From assembly GCF_029892065.1 (NCBI RefSeq), contig NZ_CP120374.1, positions 1,178,001 through 1,242,000 on the forward strand: a DNA stretch of 64,000 nt. Reading direction: 5' to 3'. Made by a program: the position numbers and the translations under genes. Position 1 is the first letter of the stretch, and the number at the start of each line of letters is the position of its first letter. The notes beneath the pieces are model-generated. The model ran no database searches, was not told the origin of the DNA, and saw only the letters and a program-made list of their open reading frames with translations. The DNA comes from Sinorhizobium garamanticum. Its GTDB lineage: Bacteria; Pseudomonadota; Alphaproteobacteria; Rhizobiales; Rhizobiaceae. Of this stretch, positions 53,373 to 63,113 are shown piece after piece.

Positions 53373-55577
53373 ATGCTGCGTTTATACGCCGCCGCAAAGG
53401 CGTTTCGTGACAATTTCCTAGAATGGCCGCCGCTGTCGCGGAAGGACCCAGCAGCAAAATCCTTCGGAAAAATGGTTTGGGCGATCGCAGATGCCGCTCG
53501 CGACATCGGTCTGCGGCGCCTCACGACAGCGGCCCGCAGCGCCCAAAAATGCTCGGCGCTCTATCTTGTGGACCTTGGGTCAGCGGCGATCGCGCTCGCT
53601 GTGGCGCTGCTGTTGCGCTATGGCATCACCGGCCTCAACGCCCGGCCGGAAACCGCCTCCGTGCTCATATGGTCGGGCCTGCAATATGTGGCAATCTGCG
53701 CCTTCGTCTTCCCGTTGTCCGGCTTGTACAGCCGAAACTGGAAATATGGTTCCATTTCAGACCTGTTCACCATCCTTCGCGCAGCCCTGCTGACGTCCTT
53801 GTTGCTCGTCTCGCTGCTGTTCTTTTCGACGCGGCTCAGCGAGATTCCGAGAACCGTCGTCCCGCTCCAATCGCTGCTCTTGATCGCCTGCCTGGCCGCC
53901 TCTCGCCTGAGCTTCCGCGCGGATGAGATTTCACTGGCGCGGCCGGCTTTCGGGATTGCGCGCAATGGCGCCGCAAAAACGCACCACCGCATACCGCTGC
54001 TGATCGTTGGGGCGGGTGATGCGGCTGACCTCTATCTGCGCGCGCTCGCTCGGGATCCGAACTCCACATACTCGCCGGTCGCTTGCCTCGACAAGACTGC
54101 CGATCACATCGGCATGACGCTTCGCGGCGTGCCGATTGCCGGCCGGATCGAGGATTTCGAGAAGGTCGTGTGTGAGTTGCAACGGATGAACCGGCAGCCG
54201 CGCCACGTCGTCTTCACCGAAGCGCCTTCGACGTTCGGGGACGCGGCGTCCGATGAACTGCTGAAATCGGCCGAGAGGCTGGGGATCGCGGTGTCGCGCC
54301 TGTCTCAAATGACCGAGCTCAAGCGTGCGAAATCCGAAAATCCTTACGAACTTCGATCGATCGAATTGACCGACCTTCTGGAGCGCCCACAGGCGGCGCT
54401 CGACAAGGATGCCATTCGGCGTCTCGTTAGCGGACGGCGTGTGTTGATAACGGGAGCCGGCGGCTCGATCGGCAGTGAGCTGACCTCCCAGATAGCCGCC
54501 TGCGCGCCGGCCGAGATCGTGCTGATCGACAACACCGAATACAATCTCTACGCGATCGACATGACGCTCAGCGAGAATTTCGCGACCGTCCCGCGTTTCA
54601 GCTATCTTTGCAGCGTCAGACGGAGCCAGCGCGTCGATGAAATCTTCGACAGGCACAGGCCGGAACTGGTGTTCCATGCGGCTGCGTTGAAACATGTGCC
54701 TATGGTGCAGATGAACCCATGCGAAGGCGTGCTGACCAACGTCATCGGAACGATGAACGTTGCCAATGCGGCGAAGAAATACGGCACGCTTGCAATGGTC
54801 CAGATCTCGACCGACAAGGTTGTGAACTCGACAAGCGTCATGGGTGCTACCAAGCGCCTGGCGGAACTTTATTGCCAGGCGCTCGACCTGGACGGCGTTA
54901 AGACCGGCAAAGGTCCGCGTTTCATGACGGTGCGATTTGGAAACGTGCTCGGATCGAGCGGTTCGCTGATCCCCCTTTTCGAACGCCAGCTTGCACGCGG
55001 TGGCCCGCTTACGGTCACCGACCCCTGCATGACACGCTTCTTCATGACCATTCGCGAGGCGGTGGAATTGACGTTGCAGGCCTCTGCATACGGCTTCGAG
55101 AAACAGCTCGGCCAGGGGGAAATCTTCGTTCTGGACATGGGCGAGCCTATCAAGATCATCGATATCGCCCGCCGCATGATTCAGCTGGCAGGGTTCACGC
55201 CCGATCGTGACATCGAGATCAAGATCATCGGATGCCGGCCGGGTGAGAAGCTCTTCGAAGAGCTGTTCGACGAAACGGACAAGCGCATCGAGTCGCCAGT
55301 GCCGGGCGTCCTTGGGGCGGTTCCAGATCCGATATCCCTTCCGACTCTCAGCGACGCGTTTACGCGGCTGCAGCGCCACGCCGAGCGAGGCAATGAGAAG
55401 GCCCTGAAGATGGTCATGCGCGAGTTGCTTCCCCGCTATGAGCCGGCGGCGGTGAACGGGAACGCCTACCCCAAGGATCGTACGCCGATCCGGCGACGAA
55501 AACTTGCGAAGGGAGGTGCGCAGCGTAACGGCTATGACAAGGGCGCGCGCAAGGACCTTGGCCTGCCGGGAACTTGA
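53373..55577 (+). CDS. CapD/WbpM-like nucleotide-sugar 4,6-dehydratase
   Basis: The protein has 734 residues. Four N-terminal membrane helices occupy about residues 60-180, then a first Rossmann-like domain, then the catalytic domain with ITGAGGSIGSELTSQ near residue 360. The Tyr of YxxxK is Met in VMGATK near residue 490, as in WbpM/PglF-type inverting or retaining dehydratases, with STDKVV before it. It is expected to convert UDP-GlcNAc to a 4-keto-6-deoxy derivative at the membrane. The last 70 residues are basic and exceed the usual end of the family. Confidence 0.9.
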   Translation: MLRLYAAAKAFRDNFLEWPPLSRKDPAAKSFGKMVWAIADAARDIGLRRLTTAARSAQKCSALYLVDLGSAAIALAVALLLRYGITGLNARPETASVLIWSGLQYVAICAFVFPLSGLYSRNWKYGSISDLFTILRAALLTSLLLVSLLFFSTRLSEIPRTVVPLQSLLLIACLAASRLSFRADEISLARPAFGIARNGAAKTHHRIPLLIVGAGDAADLYLRALARDPNSTYSPVACLDKTADHIGMTLRGVPIAGRIEDFEKVVCELQRMNRQPRHVVFTEAPSTFGDAASDELLKSAERLGIAVSRLSQMTELKRAKSENPYELRSIELTDLLERPQAALDKDAIRRLVSGRRVLITGAGGSIGSELTSQIAACAPAEIVLIDNTEYNLYAIDMTLSENFATVPRFSYLCSVRRSQRVDEIFDRHRPELVFHAAALKHVPMVQMNPCEGVLTNVIGTMNVANAAKKYGTLAMVQISTDKVVNSTSVMGATKRLAELYCQALDLDGVKTGKGPRFMTVRFGNVLGSSGSLIPLFERQLARGGPLTVTDPCMTRFFMTIREAVELTLQASAYGFEKQLGQGEIFVLDMGEPIKIIDIARRMIQLAGFTPDRDIEIKIIGCRPGEKLFEELFDETDKRIESPVPGVLGAVPDPISLPTLSDAFTRLQRHAERGNEKALKMVMRELLPRYEPAAVNGNAYPKDRTPIRRRKLAKGGAQRNGYDKGARKDLGLPGT

Positions 55578-55724
55578 ACTTGATAGACCGCGAAGGCTGG
55601 CCGCGCCTCGCGCACGATGCGCGGCTCGCGTCGGACGGCAAGACATTCAGGATGAGCGGTCGTAAGGGGCGCAAAGCTGCAACAGTGTTTGTGGTCTCAT
55701 AGCAGGCCGAGCGCGGAGACTGGG

Positions 55725-57050
55725 ATGCACAACCGAACTCCATCACCCCAGGTCGGCGACACACGTCGCTCCATGCCGTTTTCCCGCGGCATCGCGGCAA
55801 AGCTCCTGCGGGGGGCCTTGAACCCGACCATGTCAACTTCGCGCCCCTACGTCGAACGCGGCGACGTCCAACTCTCCATCCCCGCCGACCCATGCCAGAC
55901 GCAACTTGCGCAAAGGCAGAGGCGCGTGATCGCGGTCGTTGCTAGCCTGACGATATCGCTGACGAATTTCCGGCTGGAGCTGCTGAAGAAACTGGTCGAA
56001 GCCGGGCACGAGGTCGTTGCCTTTGCGCCGGAAAACGACGACCGAGTCGAACAGCAATTGGCCGAGATCGGCGTCCGCTTCGTGCAGATCCCCATGGCGC
56101 GCACCGGGCACAATCCCCTCGATGACCTGCGGACGCTTTGGTCGCTGAGGCGACACTTCAAGCGGCTGAAGCCGGACGTGATCCTGCCCTATACGATGAA
56201 GCCGATCATCTATGCCGGGATTGCCGCCCGGATGCTCGGGATCAAGGACCGCTGCTTCCTCGTCACCGGCCTCGGGCATGTCTTTTCGAACGAAACGCCC
56301 GCCTCGTTTAAGTCGAGTCTGGTCAGGCATTTGTGCGTCCGCCTGTATCGCATTGCCTTCCGCGGCGCAAAAGCCGTATTCGTCTACAACGAGGCCGATC
56401 GTGCAGACATCTGCAAATACCAGATGCTCGACAGCACTGCCGTGCTCAGTCTGATCCCGGGATCTGGGGTCGATCTCGAGCATTTCGCTTTTTCGCCGCC
56501 ACCTCGGCGCGGGCCGGTGTTTCTGCTCGTCGCTCGGCTTTTGCGCGACAAGGGGATCGTGGAGTATGTGGAGGCGGCCCGGATCGTGCGTCGCAGCTTT
56601 CCGGACGCGAAATTTCAGCTGCTTGGCAGCTTCGACAGCAATCCGACCGCGATCTCGCGTGACGAGATCGACGGATGGGTCCGCGAAGGCATCTTGGACT
56701 ATCTCGGATATACGCAGGACGTGCGTCCTTACCTCGCCGCGTGCAGCGTTTTCGTTCTGCCCTCCTATTATCGGGAGGGCATTCCACGAAGCATACTCGA
56801 GGCCCTCGCAACGGGCCGGCCGATCGTCACGACTGACCTGCCGGGCTGCCGCGACACGGTGCAACCCGGCGTAAACGGTTTCGTCGTCAAACCTCGGGAT
56901 CCGCTCAGCCTCGCCGAAGCCATGTCGGTCTTTGCCCGCAACACGAGACTGGCCGCGGAAATGGGTCGGCAAGCGCGCTACATCGCGCAAGCTCGGTTTG
57001 ACGTCCATATGGTCAACCAGATGCTGCTCGATCGCATGCACCTGGCCTGA
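55725..57050 (+). CDS. Glycosyltransferase GT4, PglA/WbpY-like
   Basis: The protein has 441 residues from ATG 55725, after GGAG; TTG 55689 upstream and ATGs downstream are alternatives, and the first 60 residues are not family-like. The core begins near VIAVVASLTISLTNFR. C-terminal features are FLLVARLLRDKGIVEYVEA and PSYYREGIPRSILEALATG, with the paired Glu donor site, as in N-acetylgalactosaminyl transferases of the PglA kind. It follows the CapD-like gene, which could supply its donor. Confidence 0.85.
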   Translation: MHNRTPSPQVGDTRRSMPFSRGIAAKLLRGALNPTMSTSRPYVERGDVQLSIPADPCQTQLAQRQRRVIAVVASLTISLTNFRLELLKKLVEAGHEVVAFAPENDDRVEQQLAEIGVRFVQIPMARTGHNPLDDLRTLWSLRRHFKRLKPDVILPYTMKPIIYAGIAARMLGIKDRCFLVTGLGHVFSNETPASFKSSLVRHLCVRLYRIAFRGAKAVFVYNEADRADICKYQMLDSTAVLSLIPGSGVDLEHFAFSPPPRRGPVFLLVARLLRDKGIVEYVEAARIVRRSFPDAKFQLLGSFDSNPTAISRDEIDGWVREGILDYLGYTQDVRPYLAACSVFVLPSYYREGIPRSILEALATGRPIVTTDLPGCRDTVQPGVNGFVVKPRDPLSLAEAMSVFARNTRLAAEMGRQARYIAQARFDVHMVNQMLLDRMHLA

Positions 57051-57196
57051 ACCTGGACTGCGTCAGTGTCACCGCTGCTCCCTCGCCCCCGCTGGACCAA
57101 AGCCCGACTGCACCTCTCGGGAGGAAGGTCCGGTCCGCCAAGCCGAACAAGCCAGTTTCCGCGAAGCGAACACGCTGCGCCACCAGGGTCGCCGCA

Positions 57197-58285
57197 ATGA
57201 TCATGCACGTCATCACCAATTTCACCGCCAGCGCCGGCGCCGAGACGATGCTGGCGCGCCTGCTCAAGATCTCCAGCGATGAACGCATCATCGTTGCCTC
57301 TTTGCGTGGCATATCGGAAAGGAACCGCAGTCTGGCCGACAATCCCAGGGTCGTTTACGCGCCGCTGGGGGCCGCGTCTCCTGCCGGCCTGCCCGGGGCC
57401 TTGGTTAAGCTCGCGAAATTGATCCGCAAGGAAGAACCCGACGTCATTCTGTGTTGGATGTATCACGCGATGATCGCCGGCACGATCGCGGCGGGAATTG
57501 CGCGCGCCCAGGCCCCGGTGTTCTGGAATATCCGGCAGTCGCTCGACGATCCCGCTTGCCTGTCGCGCAGTTCGCGCGTCGCGATTGCCGCGGGCCGGCT
57601 GCTGTCGGCCAAGGCATCCGGCGTAATCTACAACAGTTCGCGCGCTCGTGACCTGCATGAGGCATACGGCTATCACAATCGTCACGTCGCGGTCATTCCA
57701 AACGGCTTCGAACTGCCGCCGCTCGTTGCCGGCGAGGCGACGTCTGCCACGCGGATCGGCATCGCGGGCCGCTTTCATCCGCAAAAGGACCACGCCACAT
57801 TCTTCCGCGCGGCCGCCCGTGTGCTTGAGACGCGCCCGCAGGCGACGTTCGCGGCTGCGGGCCTCGGGCTATCCCGAGACAATCCAGAGGTAATGAAGCT
57901 CCTGGCGGAAGCGGGGCTCCCGCCCCAGTCGGTGGACCTCAAGGGCGAGGTCTCCGATATGGCCGGCTTTTACCGCAGCATCGATCTCTTGGTCCTATCA
58001 TCCAGGACAGAGGGCTTCCCGAATGTCATCGCCGAGGCGATGAGCTATTCCAAACCGATCGTTACCACGAATGTCGGTGATGCCGCCGTCGTCGCGGGGA
58101 ACGCGGGAATCGCCGTACCGGCTCGCAATCCCGAGGCCCTCGCCGAGGCCATGTGCGCAATCCTTGATCTCGCGCCGAGCGAATATGCTCGCTATGCTCG
58201 CAAAGCTCGCGAACGCATCGAGAGCGAATACACGCTGGCCGCGATCGAACGAAAATATTCAAATTTCCTAGGGGCTTACAAATAG
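57197..58285 (+). CDS. Glycosyltransferase, GT4 family
   Basis: The protein has 362 residues. The N-terminus is HVITNFTASAGAETMLARLL, a GT4 loop with GAE. The donor region has GIAGRFHPQKDHATFFRAA and SSRTEGFPNVIAEAMSYSKP. Two starts, ATG 57197 and 57203, are possible. It likely acts with the preceding GT4. It lies upstream of the RTX gene, separated by 246 AT-rich bases. Confidence 0.87.
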   Translation: MIMHVITNFTASAGAETMLARLLKISSDERIIVASLRGISERNRSLADNPRVVYAPLGAASPAGLPGALVKLAKLIRKEEPDVILCWMYHAMIAGTIAAGIARAQAPVFWNIRQSLDDPACLSRSSRVAIAAGRLLSAKASGVIYNSSRARDLHEAYGYHNRHVAVIPNGFELPPLVAGEATSATRIGIAGRFHPQKDHATFFRAAARVLETRPQATFAAAGLGLSRDNPEVMKLLAEAGLPPQSVDLKGEVSDMAGFYRSIDLLVLSSRTEGFPNVIAEAMSYSKPIVTTNVGDAAVVAGNAGIAVPARNPEALAEAMCAILDLAPSEYARYARKARERIESEYTLAAIERKYSNFLGAYK

Positions 58286-58531
58286 TCCCGATGCAGAATC
58301 CGACAATAAATCCGCAGCGGAAAACACACTAACGCACCACGACAAAGGCAACTTCCCTGCGGCGAGAATCCGATAAACGTTTGAAACCGTGCGATAAATT
58401 TTGCATCCGAACGGATATTCAAATTTTTCCTTAATCAGATCAACGCCATACTATCTTGATCGGCTGCGGGACACCTTTGTGCCTCATTCCGACTTTACCC
58501 GCTCCCTCCGCTAACAGCTAGAGGAGTTATT

Positions 58532-59719
58532 ATGGCTATCAACGGAACCAGCGCGGCTAACCGGCTCTATGGCACGAATGCCGTAGACATCATCAACGGA
58601 TACGATGGTGACGACTTCATCTGGGGTTATGCCGGAAACGATTACCTCGACGGTGGTGCCGGCAACGACACTTTTTACGGTGGGCTCGGTAACGACTTCT
58701 TCAAAGCCTCGATCGGCAACGATTACGCCGATGGCGGCGACGGCAATGACAGCTTTGACGGCGGCGCCGGCGACGACAGATTTCTCGGCGGCCTCGGAAA
58801 CGACATCGTCGAGGGCGGTGACGGCCACGACATCCTCGAGGGCGGTGATGGCCACGATCATTTCCAGGGCGATGCCGGCAACGACAAGATCTACGGTGGC
58901 GCTGGTGAGGAATGGATCGATGCCGGCATCGGCGACGACATCATTTATGCCGGTGAAGGCAATGACGGCTTCAACAACCGTATCGACCCCGCGACCGGCA
59001 AGTTGACCCAGCAGGCCGTCAGCGGCGGAGCCGGCAGCGACACGATTTATGGCGAAGGCGGCGATGACGCCCTGAAGGGCCAGTCGGGCAACGACCGGGT
59101 CTACGGCGGCATCGGCCACGACAAGGTCGACGGCGGCGATGGCAACAACTACCTCGACGGCGGCGACGGCAATGACGTGCTCGATTCCGAGATCGGCATC
59201 GACGAAGCCCATGGCGGAAACGGCAACGACAAGATCGAAGTCGGCGGGGGCAACGATGTCGCGTACGGCGATGCCGGCGACGACAGCATCAGCGGCGAAG
59301 CCGGCGCCGACATCTTGTGGGGCGGCATCGGTAACGACCGCTTCTACGGCGGCGACGGTAATGACACGGTGCGCGGTGACGCTGGACAGGACACCCTCAT
59401 CGGCGAAGCCGGCGCCGACGTCCTTTGGGGCGGCGCTGATGCCGATCGCTTCGCCTTCAAGGGAGCGGGCGCCTATGCCGGGCAGGACACCGTCATGGAC
59501 TTCCAGAACGGGAGCGATCTTCTCGTGCTCGAAAACCTCGGTATATCGAAGTATTCGAATTCAGGGGCGGCGGGTACCGTATACGCCTACGAAACCTCCG
59601 GCGGCGACATCCTGATCAAGGGACACGGTTCGGGCGGCACCGTTTCGGTGCTTATCGATGATCCGGCCAATAACCTCAGCGTGTCGAGCTTCAGCAGCGC
59701 GGACTTCATTTTCGCATAA
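58532..59719 (+). CDS. RTX calcium-binding exported protein
   Basis: The protein has 395 residues, almost wholly made of about 25 glycine/aspartate nonapeptides of the GGxGxDxUx type, for example GGAGNDTFYGG and GGLGNDFF, covering residues 25-300. It has no Sec signal, and the C-terminal 90 residues (FAFKGAGAYAGQDTV onward) resemble the type I secretion end. It should be exported by a type I system, fold on calcium outside, and perhaps bind the polysaccharide. The secretion genes are not in the window. Confidence 0.92.
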   Translation: MAINGTSAANRLYGTNAVDIINGYDGDDFIWGYAGNDYLDGGAGNDTFYGGLGNDFFKASIGNDYADGGDGNDSFDGGAGDDRFLGGLGNDIVEGGDGHDILEGGDGHDHFQGDAGNDKIYGGAGEEWIDAGIGDDIIYAGEGNDGFNNRIDPATGKLTQQAVSGGAGSDTIYGEGGDDALKGQSGNDRVYGGIGHDKVDGGDGNNYLDGGDGNDVLDSEIGIDEAHGGNGNDKIEVGGGNDVAYGDAGDDSISGEAGADILWGGIGNDRFYGGDGNDTVRGDAGQDTLIGEAGADVLWGGADADRFAFKGAGAYAGQDTVMDFQNGSDLLVLENLGISKYSNSGAAGTVYAYETSGGDILIKGHGSGGTVSVLIDDPANNLSVSSFSSADFIFA

Positions 59720-59742
59720 GCTGGCGCCCCGCAGGCAGCTAT

Positions 59743-59843
59743 TCTAGAGCATCCCGCTTTCAAGTGGCATCGCTGAAAGCCGTAAAAATCATCTAGAATC
59801 AGAGTATTAGAGAGCCGTGTGTTCAAATGAACGCACGGCTCTC
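59743..59843. repeat. RIME-like palindromic repeat between convergent genes
   Basis: TCTAGAGCATCCCGCTTTCA and TCTAGAATCA at 59743-59800 follow a common rhizobial repeat. A stem of 15 bases with one G-T follows: 59810-59824 pairs with 59829-59843 around AAAT. It may serve as a bidirectional terminator for the RTX and asparagine synthase-like genes. Confidence 0.8.
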
Positions 59844-59896
59844 CAAATCTCACGATGCGTGGAAACCGTTAGGCACCCTGTGGCAAGTGCATTTCT

Positions 59897-61858
59897 CTAA
59901 GGACTCGCCCACCGTTCATGCCAGGAATTGAACATCAGCACGGTCCAGAGCTGCGGCCCCCAGTCGCGGTTTCCTGAAAGATGCGCCTTCCAACGGTCCA
60001 GTATCGGCTCCACCTGGAACATCCCGTCGCGGCGCATACGGGATGGCGATAGCATGTCGCTGGCCCATTCACGCAATGGACCACGAAGCCAGGCGTTCAA
60101 AGGCACTCCGAAGCCCCGCTTGTTGGCACTGATGAGCTTGTCGGGCAGCCGTCGCGACAGCAGTTGGCGCAGCGCCGGCTTGCTATGGTTGTCTGCGAAG
60201 CACAGTGTCCGCGGCGAGCGCCACGCCAATTCGATGAACCGATAATCAAGCAGCGGTGTCCGCATCTCGAGGCCGACGGCCATGGAGGCACGATCGATCT
60301 TGACGAGGATATTGTCAGGAAGATACGCGACCATGTCGCGAAACATCATTCTGTCGACCGACCCGAGACCGCCGGGAATTCTCTTCGAGGAGAACGTCGT
60401 GCTCGGTTCCTTTCCGCCGCCCAGCACCACATCGGCTGGATTGGTCCATTGGGACACGAAGTTCAAATAGCGGTCGTCCGGGTCCTGGATCTGCAGCAGT
60501 TCCGCGAGCCTTCGAAGGCGACCGCCGGTCACCTCGTCTCCCAGCGGTGCGGCGATCATGGATCGACTAAGGCTTGATGCCATATCGAGCAACCAGTCCG
60601 GTGCACCTTTTGCCGCGTGAACAGCGACTGCGGGCATTGCCTTGGCCAGACGATCGAATGCCATCATCTGCTGGTAGCGTTTGTAACCACCGAAAAATTC
60701 ATCGCCGCCATCGCCGGAAAGTGCAACCGTCACCGTTTTCCGCGCGAGCTTCGCGACCATCAACGTCGGAATTTGCGACGGATCGGCAAAAGGCTCGTCA
60801 TAGATATCCGGCAAACTGGAAATGATCCCGAAAGCGGTTTCGGGTTCGGCCGTGATTTCCGTGTGGTCCGTTTTCAGATAACCCGCCACCTCGGCAGCCG
60901 CATCCGCCTCGTTGTAGTCCTCTTCCAGGAAACGCACGGTGTAGGTCTTTACGGGCGTGGGCGACACTTCCTGCATGACCGCCGACACCAGGGATGAATC
61001 AATGCCGCTGGAGAGCAACACGCCGACAGGGACGTCGGAGACGATACGTTCGCGAACCGCTGCTTTCAGCATGTTGTCGAGAAGGCGCAAGGCCTCTTCC
61101 GCGGACTCGATCGGATCGGCGTAGCCTCGCTCCACGACCTCGAAGGCATCCCAATAGGGCCGGACCGACCCCAGGGCTGCAGCCATCGAGGCCGGGGGTT
61201 CATCAACGGATATGCTCAGCCAGCAGCCGTGCGGCAGTTTGAAGATACCCTGATATATCGTATAAGGCGTCGGCACATAATTGTGCCGGAGATAGAGCGC
61301 CAGGGCATCGCGATCCAATTCCGGAGAGGCAAAGGAGGGATGCTTTCTCAGACTCTTCAGTTCAGAGCCGAAGGCGACAACGCCGTTGTGCACGCCGATA
61401 TAGAGCGGCTTTTCTCCCATTCGATCGCGCGCAAACAGGACCTTCCGCTCCACCCTGTCATAGAGAGCGAAGGCGAACATGCCGTTGCAGCGGCGCAATG
61501 CAGCTTCTAAGCCATAGACTTCGATGGCCTCCAACAGGATTTCGGTGTCGGAGTGTCCGCGAAAACGCGAGCCGCGTGCCTCCAACTCATCACGCAGTTC
61601 GAGAAATCCGTAGACCTCGCCGTTGTAGACGATGGAGTATCGACCGCTGGCGGATTGCATCGGCTGAGCCCCTGACGGGGAGAGATCGATGATCGATAAT
61701 CGGCGGTGACAAAGCCCAACACGGCTTTCGTCATCGAGCCAAATGCCGGTATCATCAGGGCCGCGATGCGCCAGGGCAAACGCCATCTGCCGCAAGATCG
61801 CGACCAATTCATCGCGCTGACCGCGCTTGTAATTTATCAGCCCGGCAAGTCCGCACAT
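59897..61858 (-). CDS. asnB: Asparagine synthase-like glutamine amidotransferase
   Basis: The protein has 653 residues from ATG 61858, so that Cys2 is the N-terminal nucleophile (MCGLAGLINY). Glutaminase motifs AHRGPDDTGIW and YNGEVYGF follow. The synthase domain has the PP-loop SSGIDSSLVSAV and GDGGDEFFGGYKRY. In primary metabolism it would make asparagine; in polysaccharide clusters such enzymes amidate uronic acids. The WbpA-like gene at 15.6 kb gives a possible uronate. It is convergent with the RTX gene. Confidence 0.9.
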   Translation of the reverse strand: MCGLAGLINYKRGQRDELVAILRQMAFALAHRGPDDTGIWLDDESRVGLCHRRLSIIDLSPSGAQPMQSASGRYSIVYNGEVYGFLELRDELEARGSRFRGHSDTEILLEAIEVYGLEAALRRCNGMFAFALYDRVERKVLFARDRMGEKPLYIGVHNGVVAFGSELKSLRKHPSFASPELDRDALALYLRHNYVPTPYTIYQGIFKLPHGCWLSISVDEPPASMAAALGSVRPYWDAFEVVERGYADPIESAEEALRLLDNMLKAAVRERIVSDVPVGVLLSSGIDSSLVSAVMQEVSPTPVKTYTVRFLEEDYNEADAAAEVAGYLKTDHTEITAEPETAFGIISSLPDIYDEPFADPSQIPTLMVAKLARKTVTVALSGDGGDEFFGGYKRYQQMMAFDRLAKAMPAVAVHAAKGAPDWLLDMASSLSRSMIAAPLGDEVTGGRLRRLAELLQIQDPDDRYLNFVSQWTNPADVVLGGGKEPSTTFSSKRIPGGLGSVDRMMFRDMVAYLPDNILVKIDRASMAVGLEMRTPLLDYRFIELAWRSPRTLCFADNHSKPALRQLLSRRLPDKLISANKRGFGVPLNAWLRGPLREWASDMLSPSRMRRDGMFQVEPILDRWKAHLSGNRDWGPQLWTVLMFNSWHERWASP

Positions 61859-62315
61859 CACAAGTACTTCAAAAACGTGGCCATCAATGCGCCAATCAAG
61901 TTGGGATCTCGTGTGGCAGGAGTTGGGCTCTCACCGAGCGGGCTCGTCCCCCTGGCCAGAAAAACACTTCGCGTTGAAAGAAAACCGAAAGCGCCGCCAA
62001 CTCTCGCATCAATGAAAATAGCCTTTGAGCGAAGGGGTTGGCACTCATCCAAATGTCGGTGCTCTTCGAAATTCGTGTCGGCACCAAAATAATAATGCGA
62101 AAGTTCTTCGAGGCGTCGAGATCTCGAAGCCCGAGACTGAACGAAGCCATTCATCTCGTCAACGTAAAAGTTACCGGAGCACTACTGCCAATTGCGCGCA
62201 TCGCCATTGACGTGGCAACCAAAATATGCCGCGACGCGCCTTGGAAAAGGACGCTGCAAACGGCCGGCATCGCGCAGCCGTCACGGAGCACAATGTTTCG
62301 TCGTAGGGCTGAACT
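61859..62315. other. 457-base gap without a recognisable gene
   Basis: No open frame here resembles a known family. Short frames exist on both strands (for example leftward 61896-62150, rightward 62038-62400) but lack ribosome-binding sites and conserved motifs. It may contain the asnB promoter and a decayed gene fragment. Confidence 0.4.
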
Positions 62316-63113
62316 TCACGGTACCGACGGATTTGCCGCCCAGGCGATGAAATGCGGATTTGCGAAATCGCAGTCGTCCGCCTGCATCCTCTTGCCATAG
62401 GCCAGCTGTGACCCGTTCAGGCGAACGACCGAACCGCCCGCGGCCCTTAGGACCGCGTCGCCGGCAGCGGTATCCCACTCCATTGTGCGGCCAAAGCGTG
62501 GATAGACGTCGGCCTTGCCTTCGGCAACCAGGCAGAACTTCAGCGAAGACCCGATGGACATGCAGTCCTTGACGCCGTGCCCAACCAGAAACGCGTTGGT
62601 TTCGGAGCTGTTGTGCGAGCGACTGGCAACGGCCGTCAGCACCGCGCCCCTCGGCCTGACCCGGATCGTTTCCCTTTTCTCGATCGCGCCGCCGTGACCG
62701 AAAAGCAATTTCTCGGCCCTGCCATCGGCCGCCACGTAGGCACAATGCTGGGCCGGCGCATAGACGACGCCCGCAACCGGGACGTCTCGCTCGATCAGCG
62801 CGATGTTGACGGTAAAGTCGTTTCGCCGGTTGATGAATTCCTTCGTGCCATCCAGAGGGTCGACCAGAAAGAAGGAACCGCCGCTGATGTCGGGAACGTT
62901 GCCGCAGGCTACCGCCTCTTCCGCGATCACCGGGACGTGAGGAAACAATCGTGCGAGCCGTTCGAGAATGATGGCTTCGGCTCTTTCGTCCGCCTCTGTG
63001 ACGGGCGACTGATCGTCCTTGTAGCAAACATTGGGACCGGCGTCGTAGACGCCAAGGATCGCCTCGCCGGCATCGACCGCGATGCGTTCAAGCACCTCAC
63101 ACAAGGACGTCAT
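62316..63113 (-). CDS. cysQ: 3'(2'),5'-bisphosphate nucleotidase (CysQ)
   Basis: The protein has 265 residues. The metal-binding inositol-monophosphatase-type motifs are complete: EEAVACG (Glu), [10 protein letters not shown] and [12 protein letters not shown], with the [11 protein letters not shown] segment. It hydrolyses PAP, the by-product of sulfotransferases, to AMP. It starts inside the cysNC stop (4-base overlap), so the PAPS-making and PAP-removing enzymes are made together, consistent with the sulfotransferase at 37 kb. Confidence 0.94.
   Translation of the reverse strand: MTSLCEVLERIAVDAGEAILGVYDAGPNVCYKDDQSPVTEADERAEAIILERLARLFPHVPVIAEEAVACGNVPDISGGSFFLVDPLDGTKEFINRRNDFTVNIALIERDVPVAGVVYAPAQHCAYVAADGRAEKLLFGHGGAIEKRETIRVRPRGAVLTAVASRSHNSSETNAFLVGHGVKDCMSIGSSLKFCLVAEGKADVYPRFGRTMEWDTAAGDAVLRAAGGSVVRLNGSQLAYGKRMQADDCDFANPHFIAWAANPSVP

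Noticed and set aside
58511..59212. Leftward open frame of about 230 codons, Ala/Val-rich
   Set aside because: It is antisense to the RTX repeats; the repeating Gly-Asp codons give an open, regular complement, so it is a shadow.
61896..62150. Possible transposase or gene remnant in the asnB-cysQ gap
   Set aside because: The translated frame shows no catalytic motif or terminal repeats; kept only as an unexplained gap.
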